DNA from: a bacterium
Lineage (GTDB): Bacteria; Patescibacteriota; Minisyncoccia; Minisyncoccales; PEYH01
Assembly: GCA_021163545.1 (NCBI GenBank)
Contig: JAGGTU010000008.1
Span: 1 to 5,445 of the forward strand
Reading direction: 5' to 3'
DNA length: 5,445 nucleotides
The translations under genes and the position numbers were made by a program. This document shows positions 1 to 5,281 of this stretch, piece by piece (the stretch's first letter is position 1; every line of letters begins with the position of its first letter). Below the pieces are notes generated by a model. The model did no database searches. It was not told where the DNA came from and was given only the letters and a program-made list of their open reading frames with translations.

Positions 1-1165
1 GATAGCCCGAAAGACATCCTAAAATAAAAGAAAAGATCAAGCCGAATAAAATGATTCCCCAAGAAAGATAAGCCTTTAAGTATAAAACTGGATGAACCTG
101 GAAATAAGCTTCTATCATCTTGGCAAAAGAAACACCTAAAATAGTCCCCCCAACGCCTCCTACAAACCCAATCATTCCGGCTTCTAATAAAAATATTAAA
201 CTGATAGTGGTATTTGTTGCCCCTATCGCCTTCATAATGCCTATTTCTCTCACTCTTTCTCTTACAGAAGTAAACATCGTATTCATAATCCCTATTCCCC
301 CTACTAAAATCGAGATAGAGGCAAGAGCAATAATAGCGGCTTGTATTGTACCCAAGATATTCTCAGCAATATCTCCCATTTTTTCTGATGTTAAAACCAT
401 TATCTTTCCTTTTTCTGATCCTCGCTGGCGCTTTGCTCGTTCTTCTAAGTCCTGTTTAATTTCTTGAGCCACTTTATTAGGATCATAACCCTCTTTCACT
501 TTCACTAACAATACATTTGGCTCCTTTATAGAGGCGCCGGTGATTTGTTGATATAAACTTTCATCTACATAGACTGACGAATCATCTGATTTACTACCTA
601 AAGATTGTAAAATCCCTGTTATTTTTACTTTTACTCCGTTAATCGATGCCTCTTCCCCAACTTTTATATTTTTCTTAAACAAATCTTTCTCTACCTGACC
701 TCCAACAATAATCTCTCGCCTGAGAGGATCTGGCCATTCGCCTGCTTTAAGATCCCATCCTTGATATTGTTTTAGTATCTCCAAACTCTTTTTGATGGGC
801 AAGCCCACTAAAAAAACCTGTTTTGCCTCACCCTTGTAACGCATTACTCCTCCACCATAAGTCATCGGCACTACATTCTCTACACCTCTATTTTTCTCAA
901 CTATTTTCACATCTTCTTCTTCTAACTTTGAACCAGCCATCATACTTACAAAAAAATTAGATTCTTCTCCGGGCATTACAAAAATTATATCTTTACCTAA
1001 AGATTTTAACTGACTGTTTATACTCTCTTTTATGCCCTCGCTCAAAGATAAAAGAGTAATAACTAAAAACACCCCTATGACAATTCCCAAAATAGTAAGC
1101 CAGCTTCTTAGCCGTCTTGTTCTGAGGTTCTTTAATGCAATTTTTAATAAAGCCGTAATTTTCAT
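1..1165 (-). CDS. MacB/FtsX-family ABC transporter permease (3' end cut by window)
   Basis: The reading frame is open from an ATG at 1165 to the window edge, giving 388 residues without a stop. The layout is that of MacB-type permeases. A basic N-terminus (LKNLRTRRLRSWLTILGI) leads into a first membrane helix at about residues 21-41. A large extracytoplasmic domain follows (about 42-270). Three more membrane helices lie at about 272-296, 318-346 and 366-388. The FtsX-like core shows GGIGIMNTMFTSVRERVREI and GIMKAIGAT, a hallmark of the family. The frame ends in LGCLSGY, where relatives continue with the short PA..AA..PIEALR tail, so roughly 15-25 residues are missing. The start lies 7 nt after the ATPase gene's stop and has no clear Shine-Dalgarno, which suggests translational coupling. 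It should pair with the ATPase and adaptor upstream to make a tripartite-like exporter. Substrate unknown. Confidence 0.93.
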   Translation of the reverse strand, partial: MKITALLKIALKNLRTRRLRSWLTILGIVIGVFLVITLLSLSEGIKESINSQLKSLGKDIIFVMPGEESNFFVSMMAGSKLEEEDVKIVEKNRGVENVVPMTYGGGVMRYKGEAKQVFLVGLPIKKSLEILKQYQGWDLKAGEWPDPLRREIIVGGQVEKDLFKKNIKVGEEASINGVKVKITGILQSLGSKSDDSSVYVDESLYQQITGASIKEPNVLLVKVKEGYDPNKVAQEIKQDLEERAKRQRGSEKGKIMVLTSEKMGDIAENILGTIQAAIIALASISILVGGIGIMNTMFTSVRERVREIGIMKAIGATNTTISLIFLLEAGMIGFVGGVGGTILGVSFAKMIEAYFQVHPVLYLKAYLSWGIILFGLIFSFILGCLSGY

Positions 1166-1172
1166 ATAAGTT

Positions 1173-1886
1173 TTATGAGATATATTCTTTTCTTGTTTGG
1201 TGGTTACTAACAATTCGCCCATCTTGAATCAGAACTTTTTGATCTCCATAAGAAGCAATATATGAGTCGTGAGTTACCACAACAATGGTTCTTTTTTTAT
1301 CCTGATGAAGATGTTTAAAAATCTCCATAATCATTTTTCCTGTTTTAGAATCAAGATTTCCAGTTGGCTCATCTGCTAAAATAATAGAAGGGTTATTTGC
1401 TAGGGCTCTGGCAATGGCAACCCTTTGCTGCTCGCCCCCAGAAAGCTGATAAGGTCTTCTTGATATCTTTTCTTCTAGCCCAACCATCTTCAATAAATCT
1501 CTTGCCCTCTTTCTTGCCTCATCTTCTGCAACATTTTGAAAAAGCATAGGCAGAATAACATTTTCAAGGGCTGTGAGATGTTGAATAAGATTAAATTGTT
1601 GAAAAACAAAGCCAATCTTTTGTCCTCGAATTGTCGCCATCTCATTAATGCCTAAAGTAGTTACATCCGTGCCCTCTATAAAAACTTTTCCCTTTTCGGG
1701 AAAATCTAAAAGACCCATAATATTTAATAGAGTTGATTTTCCCGATCCTGAAGGCCCAACAATACTTAAAAAAGAGCCCTTATAAACTTCGAGGTTAACA
1801 CCTCTAAGGGCTCTTGTTTCTATTTCTCCTAAATGATAGGTTTTGTATACATTTTCCAATTTTAAAACTACCTCTTTCATATTCAT
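1173..1886 (-). CDS. MacB/LolD-type ABC transporter ATP-binding protein
   Basis: A 237-residue nucleotide-binding subunit that should power the membrane permease encoded just downstream. All ATPase motifs are present: Walker A GPSGSGKST (44-52), Q-loop FVFQQFNL (93-100), signature LSGGEQQRVAIARAL (148-162), Walker B IILADEP with the catalytic Glu at 173, D-loop NLDS, and the H-loop His at 206 (VVVTHD). The TALENVILPMLF stretch and overall length are typical of the MacB/LolD/FtsE group, where ATPase and permease may be separate polypeptides, as here. The start ATG overlaps the adaptor gene's stop as ATGA, so the two are translationally coupled. A second ATG two codons later is also possible. 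The protein is intact. Family assignment is firm, but LolD-like lipoprotein release, macrolide or peptide export cannot be separated on sequence alone. Confidence 0.96.
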   Translation of the reverse strand: MNMKEVVLKLENVYKTYHLGEIETRALRGVNLEVYKGSFLSIVGPSGSGKSTLLNIMGLLDFPEKGKVFIEGTDVTTLGINEMATIRGQKIGFVFQQFNLIQHLTALENVILPMLFQNVAEDEARKRARDLLKMVGLEEKISRRPYQLSGGEQQRVAIARALANNPSIILADEPTGNLDSKTGKMIMEIFKHLHQDKKRTIVVVTHDSYIASYGDQKVLIQDGRIVSNHQTRKEYIS

Positions 1887-3493
1887 TTTTCTATAATAAG
1901 TTCGTCACCCTCCTTTAGCCCTTCTAAAATTTCCACTAAATCGTTAGAACCCCAAAGACCGGTTTTTATATAGCGTTTCTCTTTGCCTTCTTTTGTTTTT
2001 AACCAAACAAATTCCTTATCATTTTCTTTATAAATAGATTCTGCGCTTGCAACCAAAACATTATTTTTCTCTTCTGAAATAATAGTAAGATCTACGCTCA
2101 TTCCTGGTCTTAGCTCAAGATTGTTATCAAAAGAAATTTTTACAGAATAATAAACTATATCGTTGATGATTGTTTCTTTTGGGCTTATAAAATAAACTTC
2201 GCCTGCCAATTGTTTCTCAGGATATGCCACCGGCTCTATAATTGCTTTTGAGCCCACCTGAATCTTGGGTAAATCTTCTTCATAAATATTTACCTCTACA
2301 TAATAATTTTTCTCGGGAATAAATATTATTACCGGCTCCAACATCTGAACATTTTCCCCTTCTTGTTTCAAAATTCTGGCTATCTCTCCATCAAGCGGGG
2401 CAACTATTTTTGTTTGTTTTATTCTGTAATTTAATAAAGCAATTTGCTGCTTCGCATTATCTATTTGAGCTTGATAATATTCTATATCTTCTTTACGGGG
2501 TTTAGCAGTAATTTTTTCCAAATTTTCTTGGGCTGTTTTTAGATTGTAATACGCTGTATCTAATGCCTGCTCTGCCTGAGAGATATTTTGATCATTAGTG
2601 CTTTTTTGAAGGTTAATTGAAGAAATTGCACTATTGATATTTGTATAAGCTACTGAAAGATAATACCGATGATTATCAAGTAAAGTTTTGTCTGAACTAG
2701 AAATGATGTTGCGATAAAAAGGATCTTCGCTTTTTTCTTTTATTACATCTAAATCTTGTTTTGCCTGATAAATCTTTGTTGCAAAATAAGGGAGATATTG
2801 GTCTACCAAAGAATAATCATTTGTTTGAATTGTCTCCGCTTGATATTGAGATAATTCTTGATATATTTTATCTAAATCTTTTTTCTTATAATCTACAATA
2901 ATGCTTTCCTGATCTCCACGATAAAAATATGTTCTTTTATAATTGTCAACAAAATTACGAGCATCAAAAATCCTTAAAACAGCATTGTCAATTTTTGAAA
3001 TAGCGTCTCGGTAATAAAGTTCCAACTGTTTTTCTGCTGAATTTTTTATTTTTTCTAAATTTTCCTTTGCATTCTCATAAGAAACCTTTGCGCTCTCAAC
3101 ATTTGTTTGAGCCAAAGCAATTTCTTCTTGAGTTGCACCTGCTAATAACTTATCCAACTGCGCCTGATAAGCATCTAAACTGGCTTGGGCTTGTTTGAGT
3201 TGAACTTTTAAATCTGTATCATCTAACTCTGCCAAAACATCTCCTTTTTTAACTTTTTCGCCTTCTGAAAATTGTATATTTTTAATTGTTCCAGAAAGAT
3301 TAAAAGAAAGATTCATCTCTTCTCCTTTTTTGATAGTGCCTGTTTCATAAACCGCTTTTATAACATCGTCTTTCCTTACTACAAAAACCTCCTCGTTTTG
3401 ATTTTTGCTCTCAGAAAAAAATAGCGCTTTTGCTAAGCCCCCCAAGATTAGAATTGATACTATAGAAATAACTATAAGATATCTTTTTTTCAT
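1883..3493 (-). CDS. HlyD/MacA-family periplasmic adaptor-like (membrane fusion) subunit, enlarged hairpin
   Basis: I place the start at ATG 3493 (MKKRYLIVISIVS), giving 536 residues. The frame stays open further upstream only by reading through tRNA-Trp. A single N-terminal membrane anchor spans residues 5-26. The first lipoyl half-motif is at about 67-92 (SGTIKNIQFSEGEKVKKGD). A very long, mostly helical and Gln/Lys/Glu-rich region (93-358) forms the alpha-hairpin. The second lipoyl half is at 361-383 (TKIVAPLDGEIARILKQEGE), followed by a beta-barrel (about 395-475) and a membrane-proximal domain to the end. MacA-type proteins are usually about 370-400 residues, so this one carries an extra 130-170 residues, all in the hairpin. 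Such adaptors bridge a MacB-like permease to the outside. Here the ATPase (ATGA overlap) and permease follow in order. There is no outer-membrane TolC partner in the window. No Shine-Dalgarno precedes the start. Confidence 0.93.
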   Translation of the reverse strand: MKKRYLIVISIVSILILGGLAKALFFSESKNQNEEVFVVRKDDVIKAVYETGTIKKGEEMNLSFNLSGTIKNIQFSEGEKVKKGDVLAELDDTDLKVQLKQAQASLDAYQAQLDKLLAGATQEEIALAQTNVESAKVSYENAKENLEKIKNSAEKQLELYYRDAISKIDNAVLRIFDARNFVDNYKRTYFYRGDQESIIVDYKKKDLDKIYQELSQYQAETIQTNDYSLVDQYLPYFATKIYQAKQDLDVIKEKSEDPFYRNIISSSDKTLLDNHRYYLSVAYTNINSAISSINLQKSTNDQNISQAEQALDTAYYNLKTAQENLEKITAKPRKEDIEYYQAQIDNAKQQIALLNYRIKQTKIVAPLDGEIARILKQEGENVQMLEPVIIFIPEKNYYVEVNIYEEDLPKIQVGSKAIIEPVAYPEKQLAGEVYFISPKETIINDIVYYSVKISFDNNLELRPGMSVDLTIISEEKNNVLVASAESIYKENDKEFVWLKTKEGKEKRYIKTGLWGSNDLVEILEGLKEGDELIIEK

Positions 3494-3510
3494 AAATTTA
3501 GTTAAGTTGT

Positions 3511-3588
3511 TGGCAGGGGCGGTGGGATTCGAACCCACAACCTCGGGTTTTGGAGACCCGCGCTCTAGCCAATTAGAGCTACGCCCCT
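3511..3588 (-). tRNA. tRNA-Trp (anticodon CCA), 3' CCA encoded
   Basis: A full cloverleaf of 78 nt including CCA. The acceptor AGGGGCG pairs with CGCCCCT. The D-arm is GCTC/GAGC, the anticodon stem CGGGT/ACCCG encloses the loop CTCCAAA (anticodon CCA), and the T-arm is GTGGG TTCGAAT CCCAC. The discriminator is G, followed by a genomic CCA. It reads UGG only, which fits the use of TGA as a stop in this window. It lies 13 nt after the rpmG stop and 17 nt before the adaptor gene's start, so it is embedded in a polycistronic unit. Translation through it creates the spurious N-terminal extension of the adaptor frame. Confidence 0.97.
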
Positions 3589-3601
3589 CAATAACCATAA
3601 A

Positions 3602-3772
3602 TCACTTCTTAACCTCCGTATGTTTTGTATGTTTTCTGCATCTCTTACAAAATTTCTTAAGAGCAAGCTTTTTGCCCAAAGTTCTTGTTCTTTGAGATTT
3701 ATGAGTATAATAATTTATCTGGCCACATTCGGAACATTTTAACTTTACAAATGATTTTTTCTTTTTTGCCAT
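3602..3772 (-). CDS. rpmG: 50S ribosomal protein bL33
   Basis: A 56-residue basic protein starting MAKKKKSFVKLKCSECGQIN and ending FCKRCRKHTKHTEVKK. Two CxxC pairs (Cys13/16 and Cys42/45) indicate the zinc-binding (C+) form of bL33, a late-assembling protein of the large ribosomal subunit near the E site. Length and the RCRKHT motif match the family (usually 49-56 residues). The context supports the call: rpmG next to tRNA-Trp is a widespread bacterial arrangement, normally followed by secE-nusG, which are absent here. No good Shine-Dalgarno lies before the ATG (CAAGAAAT precedes it). The gene is probably co-transcribed with the upstream tRNA-Thr and tRNA-Tyr. It was found by reading the minus strand directly. 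Confidence 0.95.
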   Translation of the reverse strand: MAKKKKSFVKLKCSECGQINYYTHKSQRTRTLGKKLALKKFCKRCRKHTKHTEVKK

Positions 3773-3808
3773 ATTTCTTGAAAAAGTTGTAGATTAATTA
3801 TTACATTT

Positions 3809-3843
3809 ACTACTCACTGTTCACCACCCACTACACACTGAGT
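3809..3843. repeat. Degenerate heptanucleotide tandem repeat
   Basis: On the plus strand this spacer divides cleanly into five 7-mers: ACTACTC, ACTGTTC, ACCACCC, ACTACAC and a diverged ACTGAGT that runs to the edge of tRNA-Thr. The shared pattern is AC[TC][AG][CT]NC. The repeat sits in the non-coding spacer between tRNA-Thr and rpmG. No function can be assigned. The phase and spacing are seen directly. Any resemblance to the short tandem heptamer repeats of cyanobacteria is only an analogy. Confidence 0.6.
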
Positions 3844-3845
3844 TG

Positions 3846-3917
3846 AGCCGGAGGTGGGGATTGAACCCACGACCTTCCCCTTACCATGGGGATGCTCTAC
3901 CACTGAGCTACTCCGGC
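3846..3917 (-). tRNA. tRNA-Thr (anticodon GGT), CCA not encoded
   Basis: A 72-nt cloverleaf. The acceptor GCCGGAG pairs with CTCCGGC. The D-arm is GCTC/GAGC, the anticodon stem TCCCC/GGGGA encloses the loop ATGGTAA (anticodon GGT, reading ACC/ACU), and the T-arm is GTGGG TTCAATC CCCAC. The discriminator is T and the next bases are CAA, so CCA must be added by nucleotidyltransferase. It lies only 6 nt downstream of tRNA-Tyr, so the two are made from one precursor. Confidence 0.97.
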
Positions 3918-3923
3918 TTTTTG

Positions 3924-4008
3924 TGGGCAGGGAGGGATTCGAACCCCCGAAGGCCTTTCGGCCGCAGGATTTACAGTCCTGTGCGTTTGTCCACTCCGCC
4001 ACCTGCCC
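3924..4008 (-). tRNA. tRNA-Tyr (anticodon GTA), class II with long variable arm
   Basis: An 85-nt class II tRNA. The acceptor GGGCAGG pairs with CCTGCCC, and the anticodon stem CAGGA/TCCTG encloses the loop CTGTAAA (anticodon GTA). A long variable arm contains the hairpin GGCCGAAAGGCC, followed by the T-arm GGGGG TTCGAAT CCCTC. The discriminator is A, and the following CAA shows that CCA is not genomically encoded. It is the first gene after the promoter at 4071-4099 and is followed closely by tRNA-Thr. Confidence 0.97.
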
Positions 4009-4070
4009 AAGTTAACTATAATTTATAAACCTTAAACGCTGATTATTGAACAAACAAGGTGCATCCTGGT

Positions 4071-4099
4071 ATTGTAGCAAAAAGTTTATTTTTTTTCAA
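4071..4099 (-). promoter_or_regulatory. Predicted sigma-70 type promoter for the tRNA-Tyr/Thr-rpmG-tRNA-Trp unit
   Basis: On the minus strand TTGAAA (4099-4094, 5 of 6 consensus bases) is separated by exactly 17 bp from TACAAT (4076-4071, 5 of 6). The expected transcription start is near 4064, giving a leader of about 56 nt before tRNA-Tyr. The -35 box overlaps the TGA stop codon of trmD (4098-4096). A later, weaker -10-like TATAAA nearer the tRNA has no matching -35 box. Confidence 0.65.
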
Positions 4100-4812
4100 C
4101 TTTTTGAATGCTTTTTTCTCCATTCTTTAATTCTTTGATGATGACCTGATAATAAAACTTTTGGTACTTTTTGAGGGCGCATTTTTTGAAATTTTTTTGG
4201 CAATCCTTTTGTTGTTTTTATTATTTTCTTTGGATCAAAAACTTCCGGTCTTGTGTATTGAGGATATTCTAAATAATCTAAACTTTTTGAAAATGATTCT
4301 TCCTCAAGAGACTCTTTTTTTATTACCCCCTCAACAAGGCGGGAGGTTGCATCAATAATTATCATTGCGGGTAGTTCTCCTCCAGTTAAGACATATTTTC
4401 CCACCGAAATTTCTAAATCTACAAATTTTTTCACTCTTTCGTCCACCCCTTCATAATGTCCGCAAATTAAAATTATCTGTTTTAATTTTGCTAACTTCTT
4501 TGCAAGTGTCTGGTCAAATAGTTTTCCTTTGGGAGAAAGAAGGATAATTTTCCTTTCTTTTTCTTGGATATTTTTACTCTTTCTTAAAATATGCACCAGT
4601 CCTCTAAATATAGGCTCTATTTTTAAAATCATTCCCGCTCCCCCGCCATAGGGGCGATCATCAACAGTCTTATGTTTATCTGCTGCAAAGTCTCTTAAGT
4701 TGTAAATATTAATTTGAATCAGTTTTTGCTCCTGAGCTCTTCTGAGGATGCTTTGTGAGAAATATCCAGTAAATGCTTCGGGAAATAAAGTAAGAATATC
4801 AAATCTTAACAT
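4096..4812 (-). CDS. trmD: tRNA (guanine-N1-)-methyltransferase TrmD
   Basis: TrmD uses S-adenosylmethionine to methylate N1 of G37 next to the anticodon in a subset of tRNAs, which prevents +1 frameshifting. Family motifs are clear in this 238-residue protein: RFDILTLFPE at the N-terminus, DDRPYGGGAGM (51-61), the SPOUT trefoil-knot segments LLSPKGK (91-97), CGHYEGVDERV (117-127) and VGKYVLTGGELPAM (137-150), IDATSR with Arg158 (E. coli Arg154), YPQYTRPEV (183-191) and VPKVLLSGHH..I..WR (216-232). Oddities are Glu172 where E. coli has catalytic Asp169, about 19 extra basic residues before VPKVLLSG, and loss of the usual C-terminal helical tail. The start ATG at 4812 has an AGAGGT ribosome site 13 nt upstream, a rather long spacing. 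It follows khpA but lies beyond a strong hairpin. rimM, often found between them, is absent. Confidence 0.96.
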   Translation of the reverse strand: MLRFDILTLFPEAFTGYFSQSILRRAQEQKLIQINIYNLRDFAADKHKTVDDRPYGGGAGMILKIEPIFRGLVHILRKSKNIQEKERKIILLSPKGKLFDQTLAKKLAKLKQIILICGHYEGVDERVKKFVDLEISVGKYVLTGGELPAMIIIDATSRLVEGVIKKESLEEESFSKSLDYLEYPQYTRPEVFDPKKIIKTTKGLPKKFQKMRPQKVPKVLLSGHHQRIKEWRKKHSKS

Positions 4813-4825
4813 ATTATTTTATTTT

Positions 4826-4831
4826 ACCTCT
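4826..4831 (-). promoter_or_regulatory. Ribosome binding site of trmD (long spacer)
   Basis: AGAGGT on the minus strand lies 13 nt before the trmD ATG. The hexamer is identical to the one before khpA, but the spacing is longer than optimal. It is the only purine-rich candidate between the terminator hairpin and the start. Confidence 0.5.
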
Positions 4832-4847
4832 TGTTTTATTTTAAGCA

Positions 4848-4884
4848 AAAAGGACAGGCCCCGCTAAGCGGGGCCTGTCCTTTT
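4848..4884 (-). terminator. Strong intrinsic terminator hairpin between khpA and trmD
   Basis: A perfect inverted repeat of two 17-nt arms (4848-4864 and 4868-4884) around a 3-nt loop. The core GGACAGGCCCCGC pairs with GCGGGGCCTGTCC and is flanked by A4 and T4. Read on the minus strand, the stem is followed by TTTTTGCTT, so it can end khpA transcripts. Read on the plus strand, it is followed by TTTTCTTTT, so it would work in both directions. It begins 16 nt after the khpA stop. trmD downstream must then rely on readthrough or its own promoter. Confidence 0.88.
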
Positions 4885-4899
4885 CTTTTGTCTTAAATT

Positions 4900-5202
4900 T
4901 TATATCTTGAGTTCTTCTGTCTCTGAGGCTGATGCAGAGCTTCCAGCTCCGACAGGTTCCTCAATCTTGAGGTTCACGCGGGCATGATTTTTGAGCCCGA
5001 TTATTCGAAGCAAAGTTCTAATTGCCCTGATGGTAGAGCCTTGCTTACCGATTAACTGTCCCATATCATCTTTATTCACTTTAAGGGTAAGCAAGACCCC
5101 CATCTCATCAACTGTCCTATCAATCTTTACATCCTCGGGATGATCAACCAAGGATTTAACAACGAACTCAAGAAATTCCTGGTCTGGTTTCTTTTCAGCC
5201 AT
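4900..5202 (-). CDS. khpA: KH-domain RNA-binding protein, KhpA family
   Basis: A 100-residue protein whose first 82 residues match the small single-KH KhpA (YlqC) family. It opens with DQEFLEFVVKSLVDHPEDV, continues to VLLTLKVNKDDMGQLIGKQG with the RNA-contacting GxxG loop as GKQG at 52-55, then STIRAIRTLLRIIG and ARVNLKIEEP. KhpA binds RNA, in several Firmicutes as a heterodimer with KhpB, and influences cell division or envelope gene expression. That role is known for relatives, not shown here. Typical KhpA is about 75-82 residues. The last 18 residues (84-100, Gly/Ala/Ser/Glu-rich) are an extra flexible tail. Position between the putative rpsP and trmD is the classical setting of this family. 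The start has AGAGGT 3 nt upstream. It is preceded by a good promoter at 5282-5310 and followed by a strong terminator, so it can be a monocistronic transcript. Confidence 0.93.
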   Translation of the reverse strand: MAEKKPDQEFLEFVVKSLVDHPEDVKIDRTVDEMGVLLTLKVNKDDMGQLIGKQGSTIRAIRTLLRIIGLKNHARVNLKIEEPVGAGSSASASETEELKI

Positions 5203-5205
5203 GAT

Positions 5206-5211
5206 ACCTCT
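5206..5211 (-). promoter_or_regulatory. Ribosome binding site of khpA
   Basis: AGAGGT on the minus strand lies only 3 nt from the khpA ATG (GAGG core 4 nt away). The spacing is short but supports this ATG as the start. No other in-frame start lies close by. Confidence 0.55.
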
Positions 5212-5230
5212 ATCAATGCTATCCTGTTAA

Positions 5231-5244
5231 TTCTTAATTAAGAA
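5231..5244. repeat. Perfect 14-bp palindrome in the khpA leader
   Basis: TTCTTAATTAAGAA is an exact dyad within the predicted 5' untranslated region of khpA, about 30-45 nt after the predicted transcription start. It could be a dimeric repressor operator or an AT-only hairpin. No regulator is encoded nearby, and an AT-rich chance palindrome is also possible. Confidence 0.35.
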
Positions 5245-5281
5245 CAATATTCGACCTTTCTGTATGCAAGTGTATACCTTA

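Noticed and set aside
120..467. Plus-strand frame of 115 residues at the left end
   Set aside because: It is antisense to the membrane core of the permease, whose minus-strand frame is open over 388 residues with clear family motifs. The Pro/Ile-rich translation is typical of an antisense shadow.
1908..1918. Strong Shine-Dalgarno-like GGAGGGTGA before the ATPase gene
   Set aside because: It lies over 20 nt from the ATPase start, too far for initiation, and is explained as coding sequence for Glu-Gly-Asp of the adaptor.
3494..3598. Longer adaptor frame starting at 3598 (35 extra N-terminal residues)
   Set aside because: The extension is the translation of tRNA-Trp (the typical VGSNPTAPA artefact). 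The membrane anchor starts right after ATG 3493.
3405..3695. Plus-strand frame across the adaptor start, tRNA-Trp and rpmG
   Set aside because: It crosses three minus-strand genes, and its AVGFEPTTSGF stretch is the well-known antisense translation of a tRNA.
3814..4028. Frames on both strands across tRNA-Thr and tRNA-Tyr
   Set aside because: They are translations of two tRNA genes (GGSNPSLP, GRDSNPRRP type artefacts) with no independent support.
4079..4105. AAAAAGTT/AACTTTTT inverted repeat at the trmD end as a terminator
   Set aside because: The stem is almost only A-T with an 11-nt loop, overlaps the trmD stop and coincides with a better-supported promoter spacer.
4161..4547. Two plus-strand frames inside trmD
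   Set aside because: Both are antisense to conserved trmD motifs and have no recognisable domains or ribosome sites.
4813..4847. Promoter for trmD (TTGCTT-16-TAAAAT) just after the terminator
   Set aside because: The -35 box is poor, the spacer is formed by the ribosome site, and the start would fall on the ATG. The A/T-rich composition makes such matches frequent.
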